Assembly: GCF_902833085.1 (NCBI RefSeq)
Contig: NZ_CADFEB010000001.1
Coordinates: 124,001 to 188,000, forward strand
Length of the DNA: 64,000 nucleotides
Source of the DNA: Burkholderia ubonensis
Lineage (GTDB): Bacteria; Pseudomonadota; Gammaproteobacteria; Burkholderiales; Burkholderiaceae
Direction: 5' to 3'
How positions within the stretch are numbered: position 1 is the first letter of the stretch; every line of letters starts with the position of its first letter. The position numbers and the translations under genes are program-made. The notes under the pieces are model-generated. The model made no database searches, was not told where the DNA came from, and saw nothing but the letters and a program-made list of their open reading frames with translations. Below, one piece after another: positions 7,871-17,512 of the stretch.

Positions 7871-9343
7871 ATGCGACGACTCTCCCTGCGCGCCGTGACC
7901 GCGCCCCTGGTCTCGCTGGCGGCGATCGCGGCCCTCGCGACGCTGCCGGCATGCTCGAATCACATCGATACGCCCGCCGACCCGGCGAGCGCCGCGATCA
8001 ACGTGCAGGCCGCGTGGGTCGAGATCGGCGACGCGAACCAGCCGATCGCGCGCGTCGTCACGAACTTCACGCCGGCATCCGCCGGCGACCCGCTGTGCCC
8101 GCAACTCGTCGTCGACGGCAACGTGTCGCGCATGACGCTGCGCGCGGGCGCGGCCACCATGCCGCAACGCCCGACCGCGAGCGATCCGGCGGATTCGAAG
8201 CCGTCGAGCTTCCCGGTCTCGGTCTGCGAAACGACGCTGCCGGCCGGCGCGCAAAGCGCGAGCGTCGCCGGCCGCGCATTGCCGCTGCCGAAGGCGCAGC
8301 CGCAGCGCATCGCGATCATCGCCGACACGGGCTGCCGGATGAAGAAGGCCGACAACGCATGGCAGGCGTGCAACGATTCGACGGTCTGGCCGTTCGACAC
8401 GATCGCCGCGAGCGTCGCGAAGCTGTCGCCGGATCTCGTGCTGCACGTCGGCGACTATCACTACCGCGAAAACGCGTGCCCGCCCGACATCGCCGGCTGC
8501 AAGAGCAGCCCGTGGGGCTACGGCTGGGATACGTGGCAGGCCGACCTGTTCCGCCCGGCCGCGCCGCTCTTCGCGCAGGCGCCGTGGGTCGTCGTGCGCG
8601 GCAACCACGAGGAATGCGCGCGCGCCGGCCAGGGCTGGTTCCGCTTCCTCGATCCGCGCCCGTACAGCGATGCGCGTTCGTGCAACGATCCGGCCAACGA
8701 CGGCAACGCGAACTATTCGGAACCCTATGCGGTGTCGCTCGGCAGCGGCACGCAGGTGATCGTGTTCGATACCGCGAAGGTCGGGCGCAATGCGCTGAAG
8801 ACGACCGACACGCAATTCCAGATCTACCAGAAGCAGTTCCAGACGGTGGCCGCGCTCGCGTCGAAGGCCGGCATGTCGACGACGATCTTCACGAACCATC
8901 ATCCGATCCTCGCGTTCGCGCCGATCGCGGGCAGCACGCCCGCGCCGGGCAACCTCGCGCTGCAGTCGGTGATGTCGAGCCTGAACGCGCAGGCGTACTA
9001 CCCGCCCGGCGTACACGTCGCGCTGCACGGGCACGTGCACGACTTCCAGGCGATCAACTTCGCGTCCGGCCACCCGGCGACGATCGTGTCGGGCAACGGC
9101 GGCGACAACCTCGACGTCGCGCTGCCCGACCCGTTCCCGGCCGGCCTGACGCCCGCGCCCGGCGTCGTCATCGACAAGCTGTCGCACAACAACAGCTTCG
9201 GCTTCCTGATCATGGAGCGCCGCCCCGCCCCGGCGACGGGCTGGGTGTTCCATGCGTACTCGGCCGCCGGCAAGCTGCTCGCGTCGTGCACGCAGGCCGG
9301 CACGACGCTCGCCTGCGACAAGACGGGGTTCATCGCGCCGTGA
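7871..9343 (+). CDS. Exported metallophosphoesterase lipoprotein
   Basis: This 490-residue calcineurin-like phosphoesterase carries the expected metal-binding series: IADTG, GDYHYRE, GNHEEC, the NHH pair, and GHVHDF near the C-terminus. A signal sequence ends in a lipobox (LPAC, Cys28), so it is probably a membrane-anchored periplasmic or outer-membrane enzyme. The ATG at 7871 is preferred to the GTG at 7862 because GGTGA lies at good distance before it. Its stop is overlapped by the start of the di-haem protein gene, so the two are translated together. The substrate is unknown; a phosphatase, nuclease or phosphodiesterase activity is possible. Confidence 0.88.
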   Translation: MRRLSLRAVTAPLVSLAAIAALATLPACSNHIDTPADPASAAINVQAAWVEIGDANQPIARVVTNFTPASAGDPLCPQLVVDGNVSRMTLRAGAATMPQRPTASDPADSKPSSFPVSVCETTLPAGAQSASVAGRALPLPKAQPQRIAIIADTGCRMKKADNAWQACNDSTVWPFDTIAASVAKLSPDLVLHVGDYHYRENACPPDIAGCKSSPWGYGWDTWQADLFRPAAPLFAQAPWVVVRGNHEECARAGQGWFRFLDPRPYSDARSCNDPANDGNANYSEPYAVSLGSGTQVIVFDTAKVGRNALKTTDTQFQIYQKQFQTVAALASKAGMSTTIFTNHHPILAFAPIAGSTPAPGNLALQSVMSSLNAQAYYPPGVHVALHGHVHDFQAINFASGHPATIVSGNGGDNLDVALPDPFPAGLTPAPGVVIDKLSHNNSFGFLIMERRPAPATGWVFHAYSAAGKLLASCTQAGTTLACDKTGFIAP

Positions 9344-10713
9344 CGAAAGGTCCTGCACGCAGCGGCCAAACGGCCCGCTCGGCCCTCACGGCCCTGCTCG
9401 CGGCCGCGACGCTCGCCGCCGCCGCCGCGCCCCTTGCCTGCCGCGCCGCACCGTCCGACACCGTGCTCCTGCCCGGCGCCCCGCCCGCGCGCGTCGTCGG
9501 CACGATCGGCAACGGCACGCCGCAGGTCGCGGCCAGGATCGACGCGGCCGCCGCGCGCTTCGCGCCCGACCCGACGCTCGTCGCGCTCGGCCGCCGCATC
9601 TTCTTCGACTCGCGCCTGTCGGAGCCGCGCGGCATGTCGTGCGCCGGCTGCCACGATCCCGGCCGCGCGTTCGCGCCGACGCTGTCCGCAGCCGCGCTCG
9701 CGGGCCCGGGCGTGCCGCAGGGCAGCCGCCCGGGGCGCTTCAGCCAGCGCAACGCGCCGTCGCTGCTCTATGTGCGCTACGTGCCGCGCCGCCACTTCTA
9801 CCAGGACGACGACGCGCCCGCGCCGTCGCCGTTCGGCGGCCTGTTCAGCGACGGCCGCGCGGACACGCTCGCCGAGCAGATCCGCGGGCCGCTGCTCGAT
9901 CCGAACGAGATGAACAACCGGTCGCCGGCCGCGCTGCTGCGCAAGATCGACGCGACCGAGCTCGCGCCCGCGCTCGCCGCGCGCTTCGGCGACGGCGTGC
10001 GGCGCGATCCGGAGCGCATGGTGCGCGCGCTCGGCGCGGCGGTCCAGGCGTATCTGCAGAGCGACGAGATGGCGCCGTTCACGTCCCGCTTCGACGCGTA
10101 CCTGCGCAACCGCACGCCGCTCGCTCCGCAGGAGATGCGCGGCCTCGCGCTGTTCAGGAATCCGGACAAGGGCAACTGCATGAGCTGCCATACGCTGTCC
10201 GACACGTCGAGCCGGCCGGAGCGCTCGCTGTTCACCGATTTCGGCTACGACGCGATCGGCGTGCCGCGCAACCGCGCGCTGCCGGCCAACCGCGACCCGC
10301 GCCACTTCGACAACGGCCTGTGCGACACCGCGCGCCGGCTGCGCTGGCCGGAGCCGGACCAATGGTGCGGCTACCTGCGCACGCCGGGCCTGCGCAACGT
10401 CGCGGTGAAGCAGACCTTCATGCACAACGGCGTGTTCACGTCGCTGCGCGACGCGGTGGCGTTCTACAACACCCGCTCGACCGATCCGAAGCACTGGTAT
10501 CACGGCGCCGCGACCTTCGACGACGTGCCGCCCGCGTACCGCGGCAACATCAACGTCAACTCGACGCCGATGAACCGCCGCCCCGGCACGCCGCCCGCGC
10601 TGACCGAAGCGGAAATCGACGATCTCGTCGCGTTCCTCGGCACGCTGACCGACGCGCGCTATGCGGCTGCCGGCGCGCCGCCCCAGGCCGCCGCCCGCGC
10701 GCCGGCGCGCTGA
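9340..10713 (+). CDS. Di-haem cytochrome c peroxidase/MauG-like protein
   Basis: This 457-residue periplasmic protein has two c-type haem sites, CAGCH (Cys101-His105) and CMSCH (Cys280-His284), in the spacing of the bacterial cytochrome c peroxidase/MauG family. An Ala-rich signal peptide precedes it. It starts with GTG at 9340, the GTGA overlapping the metallophosphoesterase stop; the open frame continues upstream only as a shadow of that gene. Conserved segments include FDSRLSEPRGMSC and LRNVAVKQTFMHNGVF. The coupling of a phosphoesterase lipoprotein with a di-haem oxidoreductase suggests a joint envelope function, but the reaction is not evident. Confidence 0.88.
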   Translation: MTKGPARSGQTARSALTALLAAATLAAAAAPLACRAAPSDTVLLPGAPPARVVGTIGNGTPQVAARIDAAAARFAPDPTLVALGRRIFFDSRLSEPRGMSCAGCHDPGRAFAPTLSAAALAGPGVPQGSRPGRFSQRNAPSLLYVRYVPRRHFYQDDDAPAPSPFGGLFSDGRADTLAEQIRGPLLDPNEMNNRSPAALLRKIDATELAPALAARFGDGVRRDPERMVRALGAAVQAYLQSDEMAPFTSRFDAYLRNRTPLAPQEMRGLALFRNPDKGNCMSCHTLSDTSSRPERSLFTDFGYDAIGVPRNRALPANRDPRHFDNGLCDTARRLRWPEPDQWCGYLRTPGLRNVAVKQTFMHNGVFTSLRDAVAFYNTRSTDPKHWYHGAATFDDVPPAYRGNINVNSTPMNRRPGTPPALTEAEIDDLVAFLGTLTDARYAAAGAPPQAAARAPAR

Positions 10714-10734
10714 CGTCGGCAAACCATCGGAACG

Positions 10735-11355
10735 TCAGCGCTGCGCTGCGGCAGCCGCCGCGGCGGATGCCCTGATCCGCATGACGGTTTGACGCGAGGT
10801 GCCGAACCTGCGGGCGATCTCGCTGATCGACAGGCCCTTGTCGAGCGCGCGCATCACGCGTTCCCGATCTTGATGCGAAAGCGACGCCGGCCGGCCGGTG
10901 CGCCGTCCGCTGTCCTGCGCGGATTTCAACCCGTCCCTGCTGCGCTGGCTTCTCGTCACGATTTCCATCCGGACGATCGCCTTCAGCGTTCTGACCGCCT
11001 GCGGTTCCGAACGGCCGGCCAGGTCCACGTTGCCGAGCTCGACGCATCGAACCGAAATTCTTTCGCTGCGGCAATGCATCAGGGTCGACAGCACGTCCCG
11101 CGCGCTGCATCCGAGCGCGGCGAGTTCGAGCACCACCAGCAGGTCGCCGGGCGCGGCGCGTCTCAACAGGCCCTTGAGTTCGGGCCGCTCCGCCGCGGCG
11201 ACATGCGACGACACATGATCGGTTGCGATGCGATTGAGCACGATGGTGTAGCCGGCCTTGTCGAACGCAATCAGCTCCTGCTCCGGAACATGGCCATCGG
11301 CCGCACTGTTGATGTAGAAGTAGGTTCGCTGCAAAGCCAGCTCCGAAGGATGCAA
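10735..11355 (-). CDS. Degenerate serine recombinase with HTH, probably regulatory
   Basis: This 206-residue protein has the resolvase/invertase N-terminal fold (ERPELKGLLRRAAPGDLLVV matches the region around resolvase Arg45) and a C-terminal helix-turn-helix (LSISEIARRFGTSRQTVMRI). The active site is eroded: the usual Y-x-R-x-S start is replaced by YFYINSA, keeping a Ser but losing the Arg, and the conserved D-R-L-G-R segment reads AALGCS, losing both catalytic arginines. It therefore probably binds DNA without recombining it. It is followed downstream by convergent DNA of the di-haem gene and preceded by the receiver-like gene on the same strand. No inverted repeats or transposon remnants were seen beside it. 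Confidence 0.8.
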   Translation of the reverse strand: MHPSELALQRTYFYINSAADGHVPEQELIAFDKAGYTIVLNRIATDHVSSHVAAAERPELKGLLRRAAPGDLLVVLELAALGCSARDVLSTLMHCRSERISVRCVELGNVDLAGRSEPQAVRTLKAIVRMEIVTRSQRSRDGLKSAQDSGRRTGRPASLSHQDRERVMRALDKGLSISEIARRFGTSRQTVMRIRASAAAAAAAQR

Positions 11356-11389
11356 CGCTGTCGGCCGATCGATGGTTCGCTACCTTGCT

Positions 11390-11971
11390 CTATGACGCTC
11401 CGGCATCGCCCGTGATGGCCCGCACGATCATGTCGATCGAGGCCGGCTTCACGACGACGGCGTGAAACTCCCTCCAGTCGCAGCGCTCCAGCGTCTGCGG
11501 AATCATGCCGACGATGCGGGTGCCCGGGTACGTCCTGAGCGTGTCGGCGGCGAGCACCCGCGCCCGGCGCGGATCTCGCTCGATGTCGACGATCACCGCC
11601 GCGACGGGCCCGTGCGCGACCGTCTCCTCGAGGCGATGCTTCGGGAGCACGGTCGTGCTGAATCCTCGCAAGCGCAACAACAGTGCAATCGATTCCCCGA
11701 CGTGCTGGTTGCCCCGGAGAATCACGATGCTCTTGCCCGCGTGCCGCGGCGCGTCGTCGACGATCGCCGCGCTGCGCAATACGGCTTCGCTGCTCAGCCA
11801 GAGCAGGCGAGCCGCCTGGTAGGATTCCAGCGCCGTCTGCCGCGCAGTTTCGTCCGCGAACGGATTGGCGAAAAGCGCCTGCAAGCGTGCCTCGGCGGCC
11901 TCGAACCGTCGGGCAGCTTCGTCGAATTGCGCCTTCGCATCCTTGTCGCGATTGTCGATGCTATTCGTCAT
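11390..11971 (-). CDS. Receiver-like protein with coiled N-terminus
   Basis: This 193-residue protein combines an Ala/Glu/Arg-rich helical segment (residues 1-75) with a receiver-like domain (about 80-190). The phosphoacceptor position is kept (AVIVDIERDP) and so is the conserved Lys before Pro (VVVKPAS), but the acidic pair at the end of strand 1 is replaced by ILRGNQH, so phosphorylation by the classical mechanism is doubtful. The ATG at 11971 giving MTNSIDNRDKD is preferred; upstream sequence is non-coding in character. It lies just downstream of the CheB-CheR-kinase gene on the same strand, separated by hairpins, and may be its output partner. Confidence 0.72.
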   Translation of the reverse strand: MTNSIDNRDKDAKAQFDEAARRFEAAEARLQALFANPFADETARQTALESYQAARLLWLSSEAVLRSAAIVDDAPRHAGKSIVILRGNQHVGESIALLLRLRGFSTTVLPKHRLEETVAHGPVAAVIVDIERDPRRARVLAADTLRTYPGTRIVGMIPQTLERCDWREFHAVVVKPASIDMIVRAITGDAGAS

Positions 11972-12030
11972 TTCTCGCTGGGCTCCCGTCGCTCGGTACG
12001 GGTCGGAACGGACATCCGGGCCTGGGTGAC

Positions 12031-12118
12031 GCATGCCGCGCCGCGTCCCGCGGCATGCCATCCAGTTGCAGTATGCGCTGCCTGCGCGATTCGCGCGCGC
12101 TGCCGCCGCTTCGGCGGC
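12031..12118 (-). terminator. Two hairpins downstream of the hybrid kinase gene
   Basis: GCATGCCGCG (12031-12040) pairs perfectly with CGCGGCATGC (12049-12058), and GCCGCCG (12102-12108) pairs with CGGCGGC (12112-12118). Both follow the kinase stop on the minus strand. There is no T run, so termination here is likely rather than certain. Confidence 0.5.
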
Positions 12119-12131
12119 CGCACTCCGCCTC

Positions 12132-15100
12132 CTAGCCGCGCAGCCGCGAGAACACGGATTGCAGGTTTTCGAGCGTCACGGGTTTCTTCAGGTGCGCATC
12201 GAAGCCCGCCTGCTGGGCCAGCCTGACGTCGGCTTCCTGGCCGAAGCCGCTGAGCGCGATGCAGATCACCGATTTCATGGCCGGCGCTTCGCGCAGCTTC
12301 CCGACGAATGCCAGCCCGTCCATGCCCGGCATGCCGATATCGGACAGCACGATGTCCGGCACATTGCCGTCGAGCATCGACAGCGCCTCTTCGCCGCTGG
12401 TCGCCGTCCGAACGATCGCGCCTTCGCTTTCCAGCAGGAGCTTGAAGGTCTCGACCGTCTCCGTATCGTCGTCGACCATCAGGATATGCAAGCCATGCAA
12501 CGATTCGGCGAGAATCCCGCCGACCGCATTCGCATCGGCGTGCGCGCGATGCGTCGGCAGCGTGACCGTGAACGTCGCGCCGCGGCCGGCGCCCTCGGAC
12601 TCCGCCTGCACCGTGCCGCCATGGAGATTCACCAGCTCCCGGACCAGCGCGAGGCCGATGCCGAGGCCGGCGCGGCGTGCGGCCGGGTCGCGGCTCTGGC
12701 GGAACATGTCGAAGATGTGCGGCAACAGCACCGGCTCGATGCCGCTGCCGGTATCGGCCACGCGCAGCACGGCCTCCGCATGCCCGTTGACCTGCAGCGA
12801 CACGTCCACCTTGCCGTGGCTCGTAAACTTCAGCGCATTGCTGATCAGGTTCCAGACGACCTGTTCGATGCGCGTGAGGTCCGCGAGGATGATGACGGGC
12901 GACTCGGTCATCGCGACCTCGAGCGCGAGGCCGCGCTGGTTCGATTCGTCCTGCACGGCGCTGGCGACGCGCCGCACGATCTCGCGCATGTCGACGGGCG
13001 TGCGCACCACGGACAGCTTGCCGGTCCGCACGCGCGACACATCGAGCAGATCGTCGATGATCTGCGCCTGGCCGATCACCGTGCGCCGGATCGTCTCGGT
13101 CGCGCGCGAGATGTTCAGGCTTTGCCGCGCCTCGGGCGAACGCGCAATCAGCTCCGCGCTCGCCGAAATGAGGTTGAGCGGGTTCTTCAGCTCGTGGGAG
13201 ACGACGGCGAGGAATTCGTCGCGACGCCGCTCGGCATCCTGCTCGCCGGTGATGCGAAGCGGTTCGACCTGTACGTCGCGGCCGACGTTGGCGACCTGGG
13301 TGGATTCCCCGAGATCGCGGGCGATTTTTGCAAACCCGCTGACGCCCGGTTCGTCGAGACGCGACAACACGCCGCTCGCGAAGAAACGGGTGCCGTCCTT
13401 GCGCCGGTGCCAACGCGCCTCTTCGATGCGCCCGTTCGCGCGCGCCTCCGCGAACTCGCGCTCGGCAACGTGACTAGCCCGGTCCTCGTCGGTCGAAAGC
13501 ACCTCGGCGGACTGCCCGATCATTTCCGCTGCGGCGTACCCGAAGATCCGTTCCGCGCCCGCATTCCAGCTCGTAATGATGCCGTCGTCGTCGAACGTGA
13601 TGATCGCGTAGTCCTTGGTGCCCTCGGTCACGATCCGCATGCACCGCTCGCCTTCGCGCAGCCGTTCTTCCGCCAGGCGCCGGTCCGTGATGTCGATGAA
13701 GGACAGCACCGCGCCGTCGATGCGGTCTTCCGTCGTCCGGTAAGGCACGAAGCGCGCGAGATACCAGCGCCCGTCGTTGCTCTTCAGTTCGCGCTCGATC
13801 AGGCGCAGCGAATCGAATGCCTCGGCCGCATCGTCGGCGAGCTTGTCGTATTCGAGCCGATGCGTGATGTCGAGCAGCGACCGGCCGATGTCGGACGGAA
13901 TGATGCTGAACACGTCCGTCGCGCGCGGCGTGTAGCGCTTGATGCAGATATTGCGATCGACGAAGATCGTGCCGATGTCGTTCGCGGCGATCAGGTTCTG
14001 CAGGTCGTCGTTGATCTTGCCGGTTTCCTCGACCTTCGACTTCAGCTCGGCGTTGACGGTGGTCAGCTCCTCGTTGATCGACTGCAGTTCCTCCTTGCTG
14101 GTCTCGAGCTCTTCCGTCGCCGAACGCAGCTCCTCGTTGATGGCCTGCAGCTCCTCGTTGGAGGCCTTCAGCTCTTCCGTCGACGTTTCCGATTGCTCGA
14201 TCGTGGATTGCAACTGCTCCTTGGTGCGCTGCAGCTCGCGCTCGAGCTGGGTGATGATCGGGTCCTTCTGCGCGTCGGCCGTCGCCGTCTCCGCACTGCT
14301 CATGCTGTCTTCGACTTCATCGAACAGCACCAGCACGAAATCCGCATTGGCTTCGGAGTCGTGCACCGGGCGCGCCGTCATGTTGACGAAATACGACCGC
14401 GCGTCGCGCTCGATCCTCACGCGCCGCGCTTCCACGCTGCGGTTCGTGTGCAGCGCCTGGTAGATCGCGGTGCGCAGTTCGAGCCGCAGTTCGGGGCGCA
14501 CCGCCGCGATGATGTTGTGCGACGGCTCGCCGCCCGAATACTGCAGGAAGCGCCCCGCGCGATCGGACAGGTGGACGATTTCGGAGTCGCGGTTCACGAG
14601 CACGCTCGGCGGCGCGTATTGCTCGACGAGGCGCTGGTGCAGGTCGCCGAACGAGAAGCGGCGGCGCCCCGGCAGCTGCACCGTCGCGACGACCGGCCGC
14701 GCGCTCATCATTCCGGTGATCGCGACAGGCATCGGCGTGTCGCCGCGCACCGCCACGTTCGCGCGATAGATGCGGTTGCGCTTGTCGATCACGCTGAACA
14801 TCGAGCTGACGCTGTCGGCCGACTCCGAACTGCCGAGGAACAGCACGCCGCCCGGACGCAGCGCGAAGTGGAACATCTTCAGGATCTCGATCTGGGCCTC
14901 GCGGTCCAGATAGATCAGCAGATTGCGGCAGCAGATCAGGTCGAGCCGCGAGAACGGCGGGTCGCTCAGCACGTTGTGGTGCGCGAACAGCATGTGCTCG
15001 CGCAGCTCTTTCTTGATGCGATAGTGCGCGGCGTCCTTCGAAAAGAACTGGCGCACGCGGCCCGCCGTCACGTCGGCGAGAATCGAATCGGGATAGAGGC

Positions 15101-16217
15101 CGGCACGCGCGAAGGAGATCGCCCGCTCGTCGATGTCGGTCGCGAAGACCTGGAACGAAATGCCCTCGGACGACTTCAGCGACCGTTCCTGCAGCAGCAT
15201 CGCGAGCGAATACGCTTCTTCGCCGGTCGCACAGCCGACGGACCAGACGCGGATGCGGTCCTGCTCGCTGCGCCCCTCGAAAAGCTGCGGCAGGACTTCG
15301 CGCTCCAGCACGTCGAACGCTTCCTTGTCGCGGAAGAAGTTCGTGACGCTGATCAGCATGTCCTGCAGCAGCGCCTGGGTTTCGTCCGGGTGCAGATGGA
15401 GATAATCGCGATACGCCTGGAGATCGGTGATGCCGTTGACCTGCAGGCGGCGCTCGATCCGGCGCAGCACGGTCGCCCGCTTGTAATGACGGAAATCGTG
15501 CGCGGTGCGCGTGCGCAGGATGATCATGATCTCGCGCAACGCACGCTCGGCCGACTCGTTCAGCAAGTCTTCCTGGCGCTCCTCGTTTTCGATGGCGGGC
15601 AGGTGAATTTCCTTCGCGGTCAGCCATAGATCCAGCAGCCGTTGCGGCATCTCGGCCGCCGTGAGCACGAAGTCGACCATGCCGGTGGCGATGGCGCTGC
15701 GCGGCATGCTGTCGTATTCCGCTTCGGCCGGGTCTTGCGCGAACGTGATGCCGCCCATTTCCTTCACGCGCGACAGCCCGACCGAGCCGTCCGACCCCGC
15801 GCCGGACAGCACGATGCCGATCGCGCGTTCGCGGTGGGCTTCCGCGAGCGTGCGGAAGAACAGGTCGATGGCGGACCTGCGTCCCCCTTCTTCGTGGCCG
15901 CTGGGTGCGACGCGCAGGTAGTCGTCGACCATCGTCAGTTCGAGCGAGGGCGCGATCAGGTAGACGTGGTCGGGCTGAATCGGCGTGGCGGCCGTCACCT
16001 CCAGCACGGGCATGCTGGTGACCTTCTGCAGCAGGGAAGCCAGATTGCTTTCGTGATCGGGCGCCAGGTGCACGACCACGACGAACGCCATCGACGTGTG
16101 CGCCGGCAGCGCTTCGAAGAATTCCAGGAGCGCGCTCAACCCGCCGGCCGATGCGCCGATGCCGACGATCGGATAGTCTGCCTGGCTCGGGAGAGTCTGC
16201 CCACGTCGTTTCGGCAT
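12132..16217 (-). CDS. CheB-CheR-PAS-histidine kinase-receiver fusion
   Basis: This 1361-residue signalling protein has, in order: a CheB methylesterase-like domain (residues 15-195, GIGASAGG and VLSGAGSDGSVG), CheR N-terminal and methyltransferase domains (about 210-490, WSVGCATGEEAYSLAM), a PAS region, a long coiled coil of Glu-rich near-repeats (about 640-720), two further PAS domains, a HisKA dimerisation domain (VVSHELKNPLN), a HATPase domain (NLISNALKF, DTGSGIEP, GLGIGLALV), and a C-terminal receiver (LSDIGMPGMDG). The ATG at 16217 follows AGGA; an earlier in-frame codon at 16262 is less likely. Such fusions are known outside chemotaxis operons. No membrane segment is present, so sensing is cytoplasmic, probably through PAS. 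Confidence 0.92.
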   Translation of the reverse strand: MPKRRGQTLPSQADYPIVGIGASAGGLSALLEFFEALPAHTSMAFVVVVHLAPDHESNLASLLQKVTSMPVLEVTAATPIQPDHVYLIAPSLELTMVDDYLRVAPSGHEEGGRRSAIDLFFRTLAEAHRERAIGIVLSGAGSDGSVGLSRVKEMGGITFAQDPAEAEYDSMPRSAIATGMVDFVLTAAEMPQRLLDLWLTAKEIHLPAIENEERQEDLLNESAERALREIMIILRTRTAHDFRHYKRATVLRRIERRLQVNGITDLQAYRDYLHLHPDETQALLQDMLISVTNFFRDKEAFDVLEREVLPQLFEGRSEQDRIRVWSVGCATGEEAYSLAMLLQERSLKSSEGISFQVFATDIDERAISFARAGLYPDSILADVTAGRVRQFFSKDAAHYRIKKELREHMLFAHHNVLSDPPFSRLDLICCRNLLIYLDREAQIEILKMFHFALRPGGVLFLGSSESADSVSSMFSVIDKRNRIYRANVAVRGDTPMPVAITGMMSARPVVATVQLPGRRRFSFGDLHQRLVEQYAPPSVLVNRDSEIVHLSDRAGRFLQYSGGEPSHNIIAAVRPELRLELRTAIYQALHTNRSVEARRVRIERDARSYFVNMTARPVHDSEANADFVLVLFDEVEDSMSSAETATADAQKDPIITQLERELQRTKEQLQSTIEQSETSTEELKASNEELQAINEELRSATEELETSKEELQSINEELTTVNAELKSKVEETGKINDDLQNLIAANDIGTIFVDRNICIKRYTPRATDVFSIIPSDIGRSLLDITHRLEYDKLADDAAEAFDSLRLIERELKSNDGRWYLARFVPYRTTEDRIDGAVLSFIDITDRRLAEERLREGERCMRIVTEGTKDYAIITFDDDGIITSWNAGAERIFGYAAAEMIGQSAEVLSTDEDRASHVAEREFAEARANGRIEEARWHRRKDGTRFFASGVLSRLDEPGVSGFAKIARDLGESTQVANVGRDVQVEPLRITGEQDAERRRDEFLAVVSHELKNPLNLISASAELIARSPEARQSLNISRATETIRRTVIGQAQIIDDLLDVSRVRTGKLSVVRTPVDMREIVRRVASAVQDESNQRGLALEVAMTESPVIILADLTRIEQVVWNLISNALKFTSHGKVDVSLQVNGHAEAVLRVADTGSGIEPVLLPHIFDMFRQSRDPAARRAGLGIGLALVRELVNLHGGTVQAESEGAGRGATFTVTLPTHRAHADANAVGGILAESLHGLHILMVDDDTETVETFKLLLESEGAIVRTATSGEEALSMLDGNVPDIVLSDIGMPGMDGLAFVGKLREAPAMKSVICIALSGFGQEADVRLAQQAGFDAHLKKPVTLENLQSVFSRLRG

Positions 16218-16312
16218 TGCTGCTTGTCCTGTTCGATGAATAATAGGATGTGTCGCGACCAAGGCCGGAGAGGCTCCTGGCCTGCTTGCGCCAAGATGCG
16301 CTTAGACCTCTA

Positions 16313-17050
16313 TTATCCTTCGCCTCGCTTCGACTGCAAGAACTTTGCCGCCTCCCCTTGCCGGTCCCGCGCCGCGTTGTCGCCGCATCGGCCGACCTGC
16401 TCGTCGAGTGCGCGGCTCGCCATTTCGCTCTTGTGCAACGAGCACCCGACGGCACGCTGCCGCGCGATCTCGTCAGTCGCCGATGCCAGCGCCCCGCCTG
16501 TCGTCAGCTCGATCAGCCGGAGCGCGAGGCCGTCGAGCGACAGCACCTGGTCGGCGTAGCGAGCCGCGTGCAGCGGCATTTCACCGGCGAAAGCTTCGTC
16601 GGGATCCTGGACGATGGTCGAGCCCCCGCACGACTGGATCGCCTCGAGACCGGCCGCGCCATCGTCCAGCATGCCCGTCAGGATGACGCCGATGACACGC
16701 GCGCCCATCTCGGCGGCCGCGCTGCGAAACAGCGGGTCGATCGCCGGTCGCGCAAAGTTCTCCTTCGCCCCGTTCAGCAAGCGAAAATGCGCGCCTTCGA
16801 CGATCAGATGCCGATCCGGCGGCGCCACGTAAATGCTGCCGATCCGGTACGTCTGGCCATCCGCGGCATGCTCGGCGCGCAACGGCCCGGAGTCGCACAG
16901 CAGCGACGGCAGGCAACTGGCATGGGCGCCGATATGCATGACGATCGCGATGGTCGCCGGCAGGTCGCCGGGAAGCAGGGAGGCAAGAACACGAAGCGCA
17001 TCGACGCCCCCCGACGACGCGCCTATTGCGATGAAGTCTCGGTGGGTCAT
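16313..17050 (-). CDS. CheB-type methylesterase without receiver domain
   Basis: This 245-residue protein is a stand-alone CheB catalytic domain: the nucleophile Ser in IGASSGGVDAL, the His in VMHIGAH, and the catalytic Asp region LTGMLDDGAAGL are all present. It lacks the N-terminal receiver that normally controls CheB, and has a 60-residue polar C-terminal extension. The ATG at 17050 is preceded by GGAG. It is 95 bases upstream of, and on the same strand as, the hybrid kinase that carries its own CheB domain. No chemoreceptor gene is in the window, so its methylated target is not local, and it may act on the fusion's signalling rather than on taxis. Confidence 0.87.
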   Translation of the reverse strand: MTHRDFIAIGASSGGVDALRVLASLLPGDLPATIAIVMHIGAHASCLPSLLCDSGPLRAEHAADGQTYRIGSIYVAPPDRHLIVEGAHFRLLNGAKENFARPAIDPLFRSAAAEMGARVIGVILTGMLDDGAAGLEAIQSCGGSTIVQDPDEAFAGEMPLHAARYADQVLSLDGLALRLIELTTGGALASATDEIARQRAVGCSLHKSEMASRALDEQVGRCGDNAARDRQGEAAKFLQSKRGEG

Positions 17051-17512
17051 TCGGGCTCCAATCCGCGGAACGTCTACGTGCAGCAATACGCGTGCCCGCG
17101 GCATGCGCGCATTCGTCGATCGGCCGCCGGGATATGAACGTCCGACCCCGGCGGGATTCGGCCGGCTCGCCGAATCATGTTGCGGTGGATGTATCCGTTT
17201 CCATTGCACGCCGTCTGCGGGTTTTGCGCAACCGCACATTGCGCGCGCCATCTCGTCGACATCGGAACGTGATAGCGAGCCCGCGCGCCGCGGCGACACC
17301 GATTCATCGGACATTACCTGACCGACATGCAACGCCCCCCTTCCGCCACGACGACGACCGGGCAAGACGCACCGCCCGCCTGCATCCGGCACCTCTGTCC
17401 GAAATGCCGACCATACGGACACATTCCCGTCGTGTACTTTTCCGAGGGCCGTGACATATGCTTGGTACGGTCATTTTCCGCTCGAGAAAGTCATCTCACA
17501 GGACACCCAAAG
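17051..17512. other. Intergenic region without a supportable gene
   Basis: About 460 bases between the divergent CheB gene and the next plus-strand gene. Open frames here are short and have no recognisable product. It must contain the promoters of both flanking genes, but I see no convincing -35/-10 pair or operator. Confidence 0.5.

Noticed and set aside
12033..15629. A plus-strand open frame of 1198 codons.
   Set aside because: Antisense to the CheB-CheR-kinase fusion; the kinase motifs on the other strand are unmistakable.
17327..17512. Upstream extension of the 17513 gene containing a CxxC-like CIRHLCPKC stretch.
   Set aside because: No ribosome-binding site and weak coding character; the ATG at 17513 is better supported.
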